A stretch of DNA of 64,000 nt from Schinkia azotoformans LMG 9581 (GTDB lineage Bacteria; Bacillota; Bacilli; Bacillales; Bacillaceae_J): positions 30,456 through 94,455 of the forward strand of contig NZ_AJLR01000120.1 in the NCBI RefSeq assembly GCF_000307855.1, given 5' to 3'. A program made the translations under genes and the position numbers. Positions 27,115 to 36,831 of the stretch are shown here, one piece after another. Numbering within the stretch: the stretch's first letter is position 1; every line of letters starts with the position of its first letter. Under the pieces are notes generated by a model, which made no database searches, was not told the origin of the DNA, and saw nothing but the letters and a program-made list of their open reading frames with translations.

Positions 27115-30100
27115 ATCTAAATGGATTATGCACAGGGCGGGTCTATTAAATTTTTGGTATTACGATGATGAGATTTTTCAATTTACGGAGGGAAAGCTTT
27201 TGCTTCGAGGCACGAATGGGTCCGGAAAATCGGTAACGATGCAAAGCATTTTACCTGTATTATTGGATGGAAAAAAATCTCCGGATCGCCTCGACCCGTT
27301 TGGTTCAAAGGCACGGCGAATGGAGGACTATTTACTTGGGGAAAAAGAAGTCGTTGACCGCGATGAGCGCACCGGCTATCTCTTTTTGGAGTATAAAATG
27401 GTGGACGTTGAAAGGTACATTACAACAGGAATCGGGATGCAAGCGAAACGCAATAAAGGCATTAAGTCATGGTATTTTGTGATAACAGATAATCGCAGAA
27501 TTGGTTACGACTTAGAACTTGCACATAATCAGCTTGGAGACCGCGTTCCTTTTTCGGCAAAAGAACTAGAAAACCGCATTGGTCAAGGCGGATATGTAGT
27601 CCATTCACAGCGCGAGTATATGGAGCTAGTGAACAAATATATTTTTGGGTTCCAATCATTAGAAGCCTATGAGGACTTAATTAAACTATTAATCCAGCTA
27701 AGAAGTCCGAAGCTGTCAAAGGATTTTAAACCGACCGTTATTTATGAGATTTTAGAATCCGCCCTTCCGCCACTTACAGATGATGAACTCCGCCATTTAT
27801 CAGATACAATTGAAAATATGGATCAAACAGAGCAGCAGCTAGAGCAACTAGAACGGGAATTCGAGTCCAGCAGTCGTCTAGTAAAACAGTATGATCTATA
27901 TAATCAATACATCTTGGCGGAACGTTCCGGTTTATGGCTGAATGCAAAGAAGCGGAAGGAAGATGCCGGCAAGGAAGTAGAGCGGCTTCATGCTTTGGAT
28001 GAACAGTATCAGGCAGAGATAGAACAACTTAAAGCAGACAAAAACCGCTTCACAATACAGAAGGAAGTCGCAGAAGCTGAAAAAGAGCGGCTGCAAAACC
28101 ATGAAGTTTGGAAGCTTGAAAAAGAGATCACAAAGAAAAGAGAGCTAGTTGACCAGTTAAGTCAAGAAATCAAACTTTTAGATGATAGATGGAATAACAA
28201 AAATGAACAGTATCGCAAGACAAGGGATGATAAAGATAAAACGGAAGATGAACTGGGCGTACAACAAAAAGAAATGACTGAAATTCTTGAAGAGTTGAGA
28301 TTGGATGCCGAGGAATCAGCCTTTCAACAGCATTCAGTCAATGCGGAAGATTTTGAACGCCATCAACAGGCTGAATTTGATTTCTCGGTTTGGATTAAGG
28401 AAATAGGAGACCATGAACGATTATTAACGGCATTGCAACAATTAGTCGATGAACAGTCAAGATTACTTGAGGAATATAGTAGATTAGAACGTCAATCTTC
28501 TGAGAAAAAGAAAGAGATTGATGAAGTCCGGAAAAATCTTGACCACCTTGAAGAATGGTTTACTGAAGTGAAACAAAAGCTGGAACATCTCGTGTTCACC
28601 TGGATTGAACAACATCCAAAACTTGTCTTTTCAGCGGAACAGATACAGGAAATCTCTCGTGCCATCGAAGGCTTATACGAAGAAAATCGCTACGACCTTG
28701 TCCGTGAAAAACTGTTCCATGTTTTAAATGATTATATTACCCAACTGAAAACGGATATGAAATTAACGGAAAATACGATCCAGGCTAAAGCAAAAGAAAT
28801 TGAAGAGGCTAAAGCTGAACTACAACATTGGAAATCTTTAAAAATGCCTAATCCCGATCGAGCAAAAGACACTGATGAATCCCGTCTAAAGCTTGCTGAA
28901 GAAGGGCAAGCGTACCTTCCGTTTTATGCCGCTGTTGAGTTTCAAGACCATGTAACAGAAGAGCAAAAAGAGCGAATTGAAGCAGCATTAAAACAAACAG
29001 GCTTATTAGATAGTCTAATAACAGAACAATCGTTATCACCTGTCCATGATCGGATAATTCGTACGGAACCAGTTGTCCTGGGGTATACATTAGCTGATTA
29101 TTTACGACCAGACTTGGATGACGATAGTCCAATTTCAAAAAAGGTAGTAGATGAAGTATTACGAAGTATATCGTTGGAACCGCAAGACGGCGGATTTCAT
29201 ATTGATGTGGATGGTACCTATTCGATTGGCTGTATGGTAGGACATGCTCCGCACGAAGGTCCATCCAGGTTCATTGGTCGTTCCTCGAGGAAACGATATC
29301 AGCTGGAAAAAGTAAAGGAATGGGAACAGCAAATTGAGGAATTGGAATACCAATTGGAACAATTAACTAGTGAGTGGCGAGCATTCGATCAAGCACTTAA
29401 TGATGCGGAAGAATGGAAACAGACGATCCCAACAGATGTGGATCTAAATGACATAAATATTCAAATTGAAAAAGATTATCGTCAATTAGAGCAGTTGAAA
29501 GAATCGTTGCAAAAACTAGACGATCAATGGAAAATTGTCCATCAAAGATTGGAAAAAATCAAGTTGCAGTTGCATCAACAAAAAGGTCAACTCAATCTGT
29601 CGTTAACAAAAGAAGTGATAACTGAAGCTATTGAAGCGGCAATCCATTACCGGGAGCATGTTCATAAACTCAATCGAATCTATGAAAAATGTTTATTTGG
29701 GCGTAAAAGAATTCAAGATTTAATAAATAGACTGATTGAACTGGAAGAAGAAATGGATGAAATCAAGGGCGAGCAAAATAGTAAGGAAGGACAATCAAAT
29801 AAAGAAAAAGCAGAGATTACATCGATTGAACAACAATTACAATTAAAAGGGATTGATGATATTAGGAGCCGCATCCAGGAAGTGCAGCATTTACTTACGG
29901 AAGCGGATAAGGAGATGAATCAAATCCTTCAATCACTCCCTAGAAAAGAAACAGAGCGAGATATTTGCTTGAAAGACTTAGAAACTGCGAAAACAGGCTT
30001 TGAGTTTTGGTCTAACATGGCCATAGAATGGGAGAACCTTGTAAAGACGGAAATCATGCGTGGTTTTATTAAGTTAGATGGCGATCTTTCAGACCCCGTG

Positions 30101-31249
30101 AATTTGGTATCACAGCTGGAAGGAATTGCGGCAAAACTTGACCGCTCAAAATTAAATGAGCAATTAACAAAAACATTCTTTAATGAACAAGCATTTTTAA
30201 CAGAGTATAGGATGTTTGAATTTCCGGAAGAAGCGGAGCGACCTGAATGGTTTGCGAAAGATTGGGGCTTGTACTTTGAGCCTTTTATCAATGAATGGAA
30301 CCAATACAAGAGCCGACGTTTGATTCAAATGGAATACAAAGGTCAACGGGTAAGTCCGTACCATGTCCTTCATTCCCTACAAAAAGAGTTGGACGATCAA
30401 AAAGGCTGGCTTGATGAGCAGGACCGCCAGCTGTATGAAGACATCATCGTTAATACGGTCGGATCAATCTTGAGAAACCGAATCCAGCGTGCTGAAAAAT
30501 GGGTACGTGAAATGGATAAGATTATGGAAGCGCGTGACAATTCGTCTGGATTGACTTTTTCAATTTCGTGGAAACCATTAACCGCTGAATCTGAACAAGA
30601 ATTGGATACGAAAGATCTCGTTCAACTTCTACAACGGAACAGTAAATTTTTAAATGAAGAAGATTTAAACCGTATTACAAAACATTTCCGCTCGAGGATT
30701 ACGAAGGCAAAAGAGCTGATCCAGCTGCGAAATGAAGGCTCGACGCTGCATCAGGTATTGAAGGAAGTATTAGATTACCGCAAATGGTTTACGTTTGTGT
30801 TATCGTACAAACGCGTCAATGAGCCAAAGCGTGAGTTGACAAATAATGCATTCTTTAAATTTAGCGGTGGTGAAAAAGCAATGGCGATGTACATTCCGTT
30901 ATTTACGGCCGCCTATTCACGGTACAAGGAAGCTGCAGCCATGGCACCTTATATAATTTCTCTTGATGAAGCCTTTGCTGGGGTAGATGAGAATAATATC
31001 CGCGATATGTTTGAAGTTGTTGAACAGCTTGGCTTCAATTATATTATGAACTCACAGGCGTTATGGGGCGATTATGATACGATTTCAAGTTTAGCAATTT
31101 GTGAGCTTGTCCGCCCGAAAAATGCTGACTTTGTAACGGTAATCCGTTATCTATGGGATGGAAAAAAGCGCTCGCTCGTATGGGATGAAACTATGAATGA
31201 TGATGGTGCTCAAGAGGAATTTGTTGAGGAGCTCATCACAAATGAGTAA
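27107..31249 (+). CDS. jetC: Wadjet subunit JetC (SMC/MukB-like ATPase)
   Basis: 1380 residues from ATG 27107, preceded by GAAGGAGGAGAG; a start 27 bases earlier would overlap jetB more deeply without a site. Walker A 'GTNGSGKS' is at 35-42, the ABC signature 'FSGGEKAMAM' near 1252 and Walker B 'ISLDEAFAGVD' near 1285. Between them are two long coiled-coil arms (about 240-560 and 730-1000) around a hinge-like central domain. This is the DNA-loop-extruding motor of the Wadjet complex, TIGR02680 type. Both catalytic ends look intact. Confidence 0.94.
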   Translation: MTESKWIMHRAGLLNFWYYDDEIFQFTEGKLLLRGTNGSGKSVTMQSILPVLLDGKKSPDRLDPFGSKARRMEDYLLGEKEVVDRDERTGYLFLEYKMVDVERYITTGIGMQAKRNKGIKSWYFVITDNRRIGYDLELAHNQLGDRVPFSAKELENRIGQGGYVVHSQREYMELVNKYIFGFQSLEAYEDLIKLLIQLRSPKLSKDFKPTVIYEILESALPPLTDDELRHLSDTIENMDQTEQQLEQLEREFESSSRLVKQYDLYNQYILAERSGLWLNAKKRKEDAGKEVERLHALDEQYQAEIEQLKADKNRFTIQKEVAEAEKERLQNHEVWKLEKEITKKRELVDQLSQEIKLLDDRWNNKNEQYRKTRDDKDKTEDELGVQQKEMTEILEELRLDAEESAFQQHSVNAEDFERHQQAEFDFSVWIKEIGDHERLLTALQQLVDEQSRLLEEYSRLERQSSEKKKEIDEVRKNLDHLEEWFTEVKQKLEHLVFTWIEQHPKLVFSAEQIQEISRAIEGLYEENRYDLVREKLFHVLNDYITQLKTDMKLTENTIQAKAKEIEEAKAELQHWKSLKMPNPDRAKDTDESRLKLAEEGQAYLPFYAAVEFQDHVTEEQKERIEAALKQTGLLDSLITEQSLSPVHDRIIRTEPVVLGYTLADYLRPDLDDDSPISKKVVDEVLRSISLEPQDGGFHIDVDGTYSIGCMVGHAPHEGPSRFIGRSSRKRYQLEKVKEWEQQIEELEYQLEQLTSEWRAFDQALNDAEEWKQTIPTDVDLNDINIQIEKDYRQLEQLKESLQKLDDQWKIVHQRLEKIKLQLHQQKGQLNLSLTKEVITEAIEAAIHYREHVHKLNRIYEKCLFGRKRIQDLINRLIELEEEMDEIKGEQNSKEGQSNKEKAEITSIEQQLQLKGIDDIRSRIQEVQHLLTEADKEMNQILQSLPRKETERDICLKDLETAKTGFEFWSNMAIEWENLVKTEIMRGFIKLDGDLSDPVNLVSQLEGIAAKLDRSKLNEQLTKTFFNEQAFLTEYRMFEFPEEAERPEWFAKDWGLYFEPFINEWNQYKSRRLIQMEYKGQRVSPYHVLHSLQKELDDQKGWLDEQDRQLYEDIIVNTVGSILRNRIQRAEKWVREMDKIMEARDNSSGLTFSISWKPLTAESEQELDTKDLVQLLQRNSKFLNEEDLNRITKHFRSRITKAKELIQLRNEGSTLHQVLKEVLDYRKWFTFVLSYKRVNEPKRELTNNAFFKFSGGEKAMAMYIPLFTAAYSRYKEAAAMAPYIISLDEAFAGVDENNIRDMFEVVEQLGFNYIMNSQALWGDYDTISSLAICELVRPKNADFVTVIRYLWDGKKRSLVWDETMNDDGAQEEFVEELITNE

Positions 31250-32531
31250 GAACGTTCAAGTTTTTCGCAATGAACCAGGTTTTATAAAGCTGTTTATATT
31301 GTTTAAAGAAAAATACCGTTCCCTCGGAAGAGTTGGGGGAACGGTTAGTATTCGTTCTTTTACAGAGGGAGAAATGGAATCGATTGCTGGATTCATGGGG
31401 TTGCCAGCTTATGATTTGCTAGAAAAAGGGAAAGTTGCATTATTAGATTTTGAAAAGGCCCTTCTCCATACGCCCTTTGCAGATTATTCGCTTATTCAGT
31501 TAATGGAAGGGGTATTGGAAGAAACGATTCTTACAAAAAATGAAGAGCATGAATTTAATCGTGAAAAGACAAGGGATTTTTTTAATGTCCTTAAAACGAC
31601 CTTGCCTGAAGGGGATTGGTGGTGGAGCTGGATTGAATCAAAGCAACCCGATACACGGTGGATTTGGTCTCTTTACAAACAAAATTCCGATCAATTAATG
31701 GAATATCTACGGAATGTTTACCAAGCTTTTCTTGAACTTCCGAAGGACAATTCCTTTGAAAGGCTACCGTTATTTGCCCAAAGAACAACGGGCAATCCTC
31801 ATTACTTTGATCGGGATCAAACAGCCGGGAAATTGCTCATTCATTGTATGTACGTCGACCAACTACAAAATGATGGTGGAATGGGAATGTTGGAGCAAGG
31901 AATGCCAAAATCGTCGGAAGAAGTAAATGAATTATTTGCACAATATGGGTTGATGAAAGACGATCTTTGGAGCTTTGTCACCTGCAGTGGTTTACTTGCT
32001 GAAGATGAAAACGGAATCCATCCCGTATGGCAAGCGGCTTCGGCAACAAATACAGTATTAAATGTCCCAATAAAAGAATTGCTTAAAGTTAATAAAATAC
32101 GACCTGTCCATGGAAATAAGGTGTGGGTCGTCGAAAATTCAGGTGTCTGCTCCACAATCATTGATGAGGTACCATCTGCACCTATAATTTGTACACATGG
32201 TCAATTCAGAACGGCAAGCTGGGTTGTGATGGATCTTCTTGCTGGCTCCGGTTACTCCATTCACTATTCAGGAGACTTAGATCCAGAAGGCATATCGATG
32301 GCACAACGACTTAAAAATAGGTATCCAAACAATGTAACGCTGTGGAGAATGGATAAAGAAAGTTATGAACAAGCTTTATCCGAAGAAGATATAACTTCAA
32401 GGCTTTCAAAAATTGAAATAATAAATCTACCAGAATTGGAGGAGGTCGTTAACTTAATAAAACTCCATAAAAAGGCCGCTTATCAGGAAGGGCTTGTAAC
32501 ACTGCTCATTCGAGATATTTTAGAAAATTAA
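31242..32531 (+). CDS. jetD: Wadjet subunit JetD (Toprim nuclease)
   Basis: 429 residues from ATG 31242, with GAGGAG 9 bases upstream and an 8-base overlap with jetC. The N-terminal part carries 'RSLGRVGGTVSIRSFTEGEMESIAGFMG' (DUF3322-like arm); the C-terminal Toprim domain has 'IICTHGQFRTASW' near 308 and the acidic motif 'SGDLDPEGISMAQRL' (DxDxxG) near 343. This is the TIGR02679/DUF2399 endonuclease, related to topoisomerase VI, that cuts the looped plasmid. A bidirectional terminator follows immediately. Confidence 0.92.
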   Translation: MSKNVQVFRNEPGFIKLFILFKEKYRSLGRVGGTVSIRSFTEGEMESIAGFMGLPAYDLLEKGKVALLDFEKALLHTPFADYSLIQLMEGVLEETILTKNEEHEFNREKTRDFFNVLKTTLPEGDWWWSWIESKQPDTRWIWSLYKQNSDQLMEYLRNVYQAFLELPKDNSFERLPLFAQRTTGNPHYFDRDQTAGKLLIHCMYVDQLQNDGGMGMLEQGMPKSSEEVNELFAQYGLMKDDLWSFVTCSGLLAEDENGIHPVWQAASATNTVLNVPIKELLKVNKIRPVHGNKVWVVENSGVCSTIIDEVPSAPIICTHGQFRTASWVVMDLLAGSGYSIHYSGDLDPEGISMAQRLKNRYPNNVTLWRMDKESYEQALSEEDITSRLSKIEIINLPELEEVVNLIKLHKKAAYQEGLVTLLIRDILEN

Positions 32532-32567
32532 AACGACAGGTGCTTAGTGTCACCTGTCGTTATATTG
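32532..32567. terminator. Bidirectional terminator after jetD
   Basis: AACGACAGGTG pairs with CACCTGTCGTT around an 8-base loop, between jetD and the convergent Uma2 gene. Confidence 0.82.
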
Positions 32568-32580
32568 TTCTAGCCCTTAT

Positions 32581-33174
32581 TTACATTAAAGAATCCGGAA
32601 TCGCCTCAATTATTTCTGCCATAGTAAATGAGATACAAGAAATATTAGGTGACGTAACCATTTCATTTTCTTGGAAAATGTTGATGAGCTCATACCGATC
32701 ATCCGCTAAAATATATTGTTCCAATACAGCTGAATTTGGATCAATGACCCAGTATTCTGGAATACCATAATAGGCATAGGATTTCTTTTTGGCAATTTTA
32801 TCTCTTTTTAATGTCGATGGAGAAAGAATTTCTACCACTAAATCGGGAGTACCTTCTACCCCTCGTTTGCTGATAATATCAAGCCGTTTTCGGTTTACAA
32901 GGACAATGTCTGGCTGTCTTACTTCTTTAGGTGACAGAATGACATCAACAGGTGCATTTAAAATAATGTAATCCAATTTGCAAGTTTGAGCAATCTTTGT
33001 TTGCATTTCAAAGCTAATCAGTTGATGGGTAACAGTCGGTGCCGGACTCATTAACTCTAACTGACCTGCAGCTAATTCATACCGATTCCCATCATCAATT
33101 GCGGCATAATCATCGTAAGTTAGTCCGCCTTCTTTTATTTCTAATTTTTTCTTATCTTCCTTTTCCGTACTCAA
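32581..33174 (-). CDS. Uma2-family putative endonuclease (DUF820)
   Basis: 197 residues with the PD-(D/E)XK-like core: 'LTYDDYAAIDDGNRYELAAGQL' near 15, 'VRQPDIVLVNRKRL' near 95, 'GTPDLVVEILSPSTLKRDKIAKKKSYAYYGIPEYWVIDP' near 107-145. Start TTG 33174 follows GGTGGAG. Uma2 proteins are common, often multicopy, and of unknown role. It converges on the Wadjet operon; a functional link is not evident. Confidence 0.87.
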   Translation of the reverse strand: MSTEKEDKKKLEIKEGGLTYDDYAAIDDGNRYELAAGQLELMSPAPTVTHQLISFEMQTKIAQTCKLDYIILNAPVDVILSPKEVRQPDIVLVNRKRLDIISKRGVEGTPDLVVEILSPSTLKRDKIAKKKSYAYYGIPEYWVIDPNSAVLEQYILADDRYELINIFQENEMVTSPNISCISFTMAEIIEAIPDSLM

Positions 33175-33415
33175 ACTGGCTCCACCATCTTTCTTACCTA
33201 TTTTTTACTACCATTATAAATGATTTTAAGTATTATTTTATATAATTTTTCGACAATATATAATTGCAAGTTGTGTTTTCTTTTCTTATACTTTGAAAAA
33301 TATGTATAATAATTTCTAAAGCTATTGTACATTTAATAGAAATAAATCACCTTGGAATATTACAGATATTTATTTGAATTTTGGTTAAAGCTCTTAATAA
33401 TGGAGGGAAATTTAA

Positions 33416-34906
33416 ATGGGAAAATACACAGATGATAGTCTAGGGTTACATACAGACTTATATCAAATTAATATGGCTGAAACATATTGGGAAGATGATC
33501 TGCACAATCGAAAGGCTGTTTTTGAGATTTTCTTTCGAAAGATGCCATTTGGAAATGGGTATGCCGTTTTTGCTGGTTTAGAGCGAATGATCGAATATTT
33601 GAATGAATTTAAATTTACGAAAAGCGATTTAGATTATTTAAAAGAAGAAGTAGGGTACGGTGATGATTTTATTGAGTATTTATCTACAATGAAATTCACC
33701 GGCACCATTCGTTCAATGAGAGAAGGAGAATTAGTTTTTGCCAATGAACCGCTTGTTCGTATTGAAGCAACTTTGGCTGAGGCACAAATTATTGAAACAG
33801 CATTATTAAATATTGTTAATTTTCAAACTCTAATTGCAACAAAAGCATCACGCATTAAACAAGTGATTGGTGATGGGCAAGTAGCGATGGAATTCGGTAC
33901 GAGAAGAGCACAGGAGATCGATGCTGCAGTTTGGGGAGCGAGAGCCGCCTATATTGGGGGATTCGAAGCAACAAGTAATGTGCTTGCAGGGAAATTGTTT
34001 GGTGTACCAGTTTCAGGAACACATGCGCATTCGCTTGTACAAGCCTATAAAGATGAATACACAGCTTTTCATAAATATGCAAGAAGGCACAAGGATTGTG
34101 TATTTTTAGTTGATACATATGATACCTTGAAATCGGGTGTACCAACGGCAATTAAAGTTGCGAAAGAGCTCGGGGATAAAATTAATTTTGTCGCTATTCG
34201 TTTAGATAGTGGGGACTTGGCCTATCTTTCAAAGGAAGCGCGAAAAATGTTAGATGAAGCAGGATTTACAGATACGAAAATTGTGGCTTCTAATGATTTG
34301 GATGAATACACGATCATTAATTTAAAACAACAAGGTGCTAAAATTGATAGCTGGGGTATAGGTACAAAATTAATTACAGCTTACGACCAACCAGCATTAG
34401 GTGCTGTTTATAAATTAGTGGCAATTGAAGATGACAACGGGGAATTGGTTGATACGATTAAAATTTCTGGAAATCCGGAGAAGGTAACAACGCCTGGCTT
34501 AAAAAAGATTTACAGAATTATAAATGTAAGGAACAAAAAATCAGAAGGCGATTATATTGCTATGGAAGATGAGAATCCACAAGACGAAAAAAGATTAAAA
34601 ATGTTTCACCCAATCCATACTTTCATCAGTAAATATGTAACAAATTTTGAAGCAAAGGAACTACATCATGATATTTTTGTTAATGGAAAACTAGTCTATG
34701 AAGTGCCGACCGCAAAAGAAATTCAACAATATACTAAAGAAAACATGGCTGTTCTATGGGATGAGTACAAACGCTCATTAAATCCAGCAGAATACCCTGT
34801 TGATTTAAGTCAAAAGTGTTGGGATAACAAAATGGAAAATATTGAGGAAGTAAAACGAAGAGTTGAGGAAATGGGTAAAGGAGAGGATCAAACCCTCCAG
34901 CAATAA
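33416..34906 (+). CDS. pncB: Nicotinate phosphoribosyltransferase
   Basis: 496 residues. 'LGLHTDLYQINMAETYWEDDLHNRKAVFEIFFRKMPFGNGYAVFAGLE' at the N-terminus, 'EFGTRRAQEIDAAVWGARAAYIGGFEATSNVLAG' near 160 (active-site His region 'SGTHAHS' near 200), 'RLDSGDLAYLS' near 262 and 'GIGTKL' near 315 are family blocks. It converts nicotinate and PRPP to nicotinate mononucleotide for NAD salvage. GGAGGG precedes the ATG; a terminator follows. Confidence 0.94.
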   Translation: MGKYTDDSLGLHTDLYQINMAETYWEDDLHNRKAVFEIFFRKMPFGNGYAVFAGLERMIEYLNEFKFTKSDLDYLKEEVGYGDDFIEYLSTMKFTGTIRSMREGELVFANEPLVRIEATLAEAQIIETALLNIVNFQTLIATKASRIKQVIGDGQVAMEFGTRRAQEIDAAVWGARAAYIGGFEATSNVLAGKLFGVPVSGTHAHSLVQAYKDEYTAFHKYARRHKDCVFLVDTYDTLKSGVPTAIKVAKELGDKINFVAIRLDSGDLAYLSKEARKMLDEAGFTDTKIVASNDLDEYTIINLKQQGAKIDSWGIGTKLITAYDQPALGAVYKLVAIEDDNGELVDTIKISGNPEKVTTPGLKKIYRIINVRNKKSEGDYIAMEDENPQDEKRLKMFHPIHTFISKYVTNFEAKELHHDIFVNGKLVYEVPTAKEIQQYTKENMAVLWDEYKRSLNPAEYPVDLSQKCWDNKMENIEEVKRRVEEMGKGEDQTLQQ

Positions 34907-34912
34907 AATTAC

Positions 34913-34951
34913 AAAAGGACCCTCTGTTGTTCAAACTGAAGGTCCTTTTTT
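34913..34951 (+). terminator. Terminator after pncB
   Basis: AAAAGGACC pairs with GGTCCTTTT and T6 follows. It reaches to within a few bases of the GAGGAG of the next gene. Confidence 0.82.
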
Positions 34952-34963
34952 GAGGAGAAATCA

Positions 34964-35542
34964 ATGAAAAGACTACTTAAAGATTTTGTAAATGGTTTGT
35001 TAACCATCGTTCCAATCATCTTGGTCATTTATGTTGTTTTTAAATTATTCACGTTTCTGGATAGTATTCTTGGCAACATATTAAGACCATATATGAAGGA
35101 AGACTACATACCGGGTATTGGAATTCTATTAACGGTAGCGATCATAACCTTTTTTGGTTGGCTTTCAACCCAATATTTAAGCGGGAAAATCATAAAGCTA
35201 ATAGATGTTTTGCTAGAAAGAACACCATTAGTAAAAACCTTGTATTCTGTCATTAAAGATACATTTAATTCTTTATTAGGAGAGAAAAAGTCATTTTCCA
35301 AAGTTGCACTTGTTGAAATTCCTAATACAGGGATGAAAAGTATAGGTTTCGTGACATCAGAAGAAATCGAGCATTTTGCTGACCCATTAAAAGACCATAT
35401 TGCGGTCTACGTTCCACAAAGTTTTCAAGTAGCAGGCTTTACATTTCTTATTCCGAAAGACCAAGTCACGATTTTAGATGTTAAACCTGAAGATGCTATG
35501 AAATTTGTCTTATCAGGTGGAATTACGTCGAAAAGTAATTAA
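34964..35542 (+). CDS. DUF502-family membrane protein
   Basis: 192 residues. Two membrane helices (about 6-30 and 50-68) precede a soluble domain: 'IKLIDVLLERTPLVKTLYSVIKDTFNSLLGEKKSFSKVALVEIP' (in parts), 'IGFVTSE', 'VYVPQSFQVAGFTFLIPKDQVTILDV'. These are DUF502 signatures. Function unknown. GAGGAG lies 8 bases before the ATG. Single gene between terminators. Confidence 0.87.
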   Translation: MKRLLKDFVNGLLTIVPIILVIYVVFKLFTFLDSILGNILRPYMKEDYIPGIGILLTVAIITFFGWLSTQYLSGKIIKLIDVLLERTPLVKTLYSVIKDTFNSLLGEKKSFSKVALVEIPNTGMKSIGFVTSEEIEHFADPLKDHIAVYVPQSFQVAGFTFLIPKDQVTILDVKPEDAMKFVLSGGITSKSN

Positions 35543-35698
35543 GCTAATAGTTAAGGTAAAATACTAGACAAAATAGTCTCCAAAGATGATAATACTTACA
35601 ATATATGCTAAGTGGAAATCGAAAAAAATGACGAAAACACAGGTAATTGAAACATTATTACATTTTTTATAGCAAAAATCAAATTTTCTGAAAATATA

Positions 35699-35727
35699 TT
35701 GACATTATTGAGCAAAAATGTTATAAC
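35699..35727 (+). promoter_or_regulatory. Sigma-A-type promoter of the aldolase gene
   Basis: TTGACA (35699-35704), a 17-base spacer and TATAAC (35722-35727), about 95 bases before the start codon. The rest of the 278-base intergenic region is A+T-rich, with 'AAAAGCATAAAAGCGTAAAAG' type short repeats and nothing else recognised. Confidence 0.65.
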
Positions 35728-35821
35728 TCTAATAAGATATTTTATCACATAAAAGCATAAAAGCGTAAAAGTGATGAAGTACAATTGTAAAACGAGAGAA
35801 CATGAGGAGGAAGTTTAGGCC

Positions 35822-36775
35822 ATGGAACATAAGATTTTAGACTGTACGATACGTGATGGAGGATTAGTAAACAATTGGAATTTTAGCGTTGAGTTTGTGC
35901 AAAACCTATATGATGGTTTAAGTGCTGCCGGCGTTGAATATATGGAAATTGGTTACAAAAACTCCCCTAAGCTTCTTAAAGCGACAGAGCCGAATCCATG
36001 GAGATTTCTTGATGATAGCTTCCTTAAAGAAATTATTCCTGTGAAAAAATTTACAAAACTTTCAGCTCTAGTAGATATTGGACGCGTAGACCCAAATGAC
36101 ATATTACCACGTGAGCAAAGTGTATTAGATATGATACGTGTTGCCTGCTATATTCGTGAAGTAGACAAAGGCTTAGAGTTAGTGCAAATGTTCCATGATT
36201 TGGGCTATGAGACTACCCTTAACATTATGGCATTATCAAGTGCCCCGGAGCATCAACTACTTGAGGCTTTCGAAATGGTAAAAAATAGCCCTGTAGATGT
36301 TGTCTATATTGTTGACTCTTTTGGTAGCTTAGAGCCTGCTGATATTGAATACCAAGTGAATAAATTTAAAGCCATGCTTCCTAATAAGCAGCTGGGAATT
36401 CATACCCACAACAACATGCAGTTGGCTTTTGCAAATACTCTAACTGCAATGCGGAATGGGGTTACTTTCCTTGATTCATCTGTTTATGGTATGGGTCGTG
36501 CGGCAGGTAACTGCCACACTGAGCTTCTTGTGGGCTATATACCAAAAACAAGATACGAACTTAAGCCGGTTCTGGGTGTAATTGAAAATCATATGCTGGA
36601 AATGCGTCAAAAATGGGAGTGGGGCTATATCATCCCCTACATGATTTCTGGATTATTAAATGAACATCCACGTGTTGCGATGGCTTATCGTGACAGCGAA
36701 GATCGTGATAAATTCATGGATTTTTATGAAAAGGTAACATCACCGGAAGCATCAGTTTCACCAACAAATAAATAG
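35822..36775 (+). CDS. DRE-TIM metallolyase, aldolase domain (HOA aldolase-like)
   Basis: 317 residues. 'ILDCTIRDGGLVNNW' at 4-18 is the metal/substrate DxTxRDGG motif; 'LGIHTHNNMQLAFANTL' near 195 carries the HxH metal ligands, and 'DSSVYGMGRAAGNCHTELLVGYI' near 220 the Cys loop. It is the fold of 4-hydroxy-2-oxovalerate aldolase, HMG-CoA lyase and isopropylmalate synthase. No aldehyde dehydrogenase partner (DmpF) is adjacent, so it is not a standard meta-cleavage enzyme. Substrate unknown. GAGGAGG precedes the ATG and it has its own promoter. Confidence 0.85.
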   Translation: MEHKILDCTIRDGGLVNNWNFSVEFVQNLYDGLSAAGVEYMEIGYKNSPKLLKATEPNPWRFLDDSFLKEIIPVKKFTKLSALVDIGRVDPNDILPREQSVLDMIRVACYIREVDKGLELVQMFHDLGYETTLNIMALSSAPEHQLLEAFEMVKNSPVDVVYIVDSFGSLEPADIEYQVNKFKAMLPNKQLGIHTHNNMQLAFANTLTAMRNGVTFLDSSVYGMGRAAGNCHTELLVGYIPKTRYELKPVLGVIENHMLEMRQKWEWGYIIPYMISGLLNEHPRVAMAYRDSEDRDKFMDFYEKVTSPEASVSPTNK

Positions 36776-36796
36776 TTAACTAAAAGCGATATATAT

Positions 36797-36827
36797 AACA
36801 CCCATTCTAGTTTCAGAATGGGTGTTT
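36797..36827. terminator. Bidirectional terminator between the aldolase gene and cstA
   Basis: AACACCCATTCT pairs with AGAATGGGTGTT around a 6-base loop between convergent genes. Confidence 0.82.
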
Positions 36828-36831
36828 GCTG

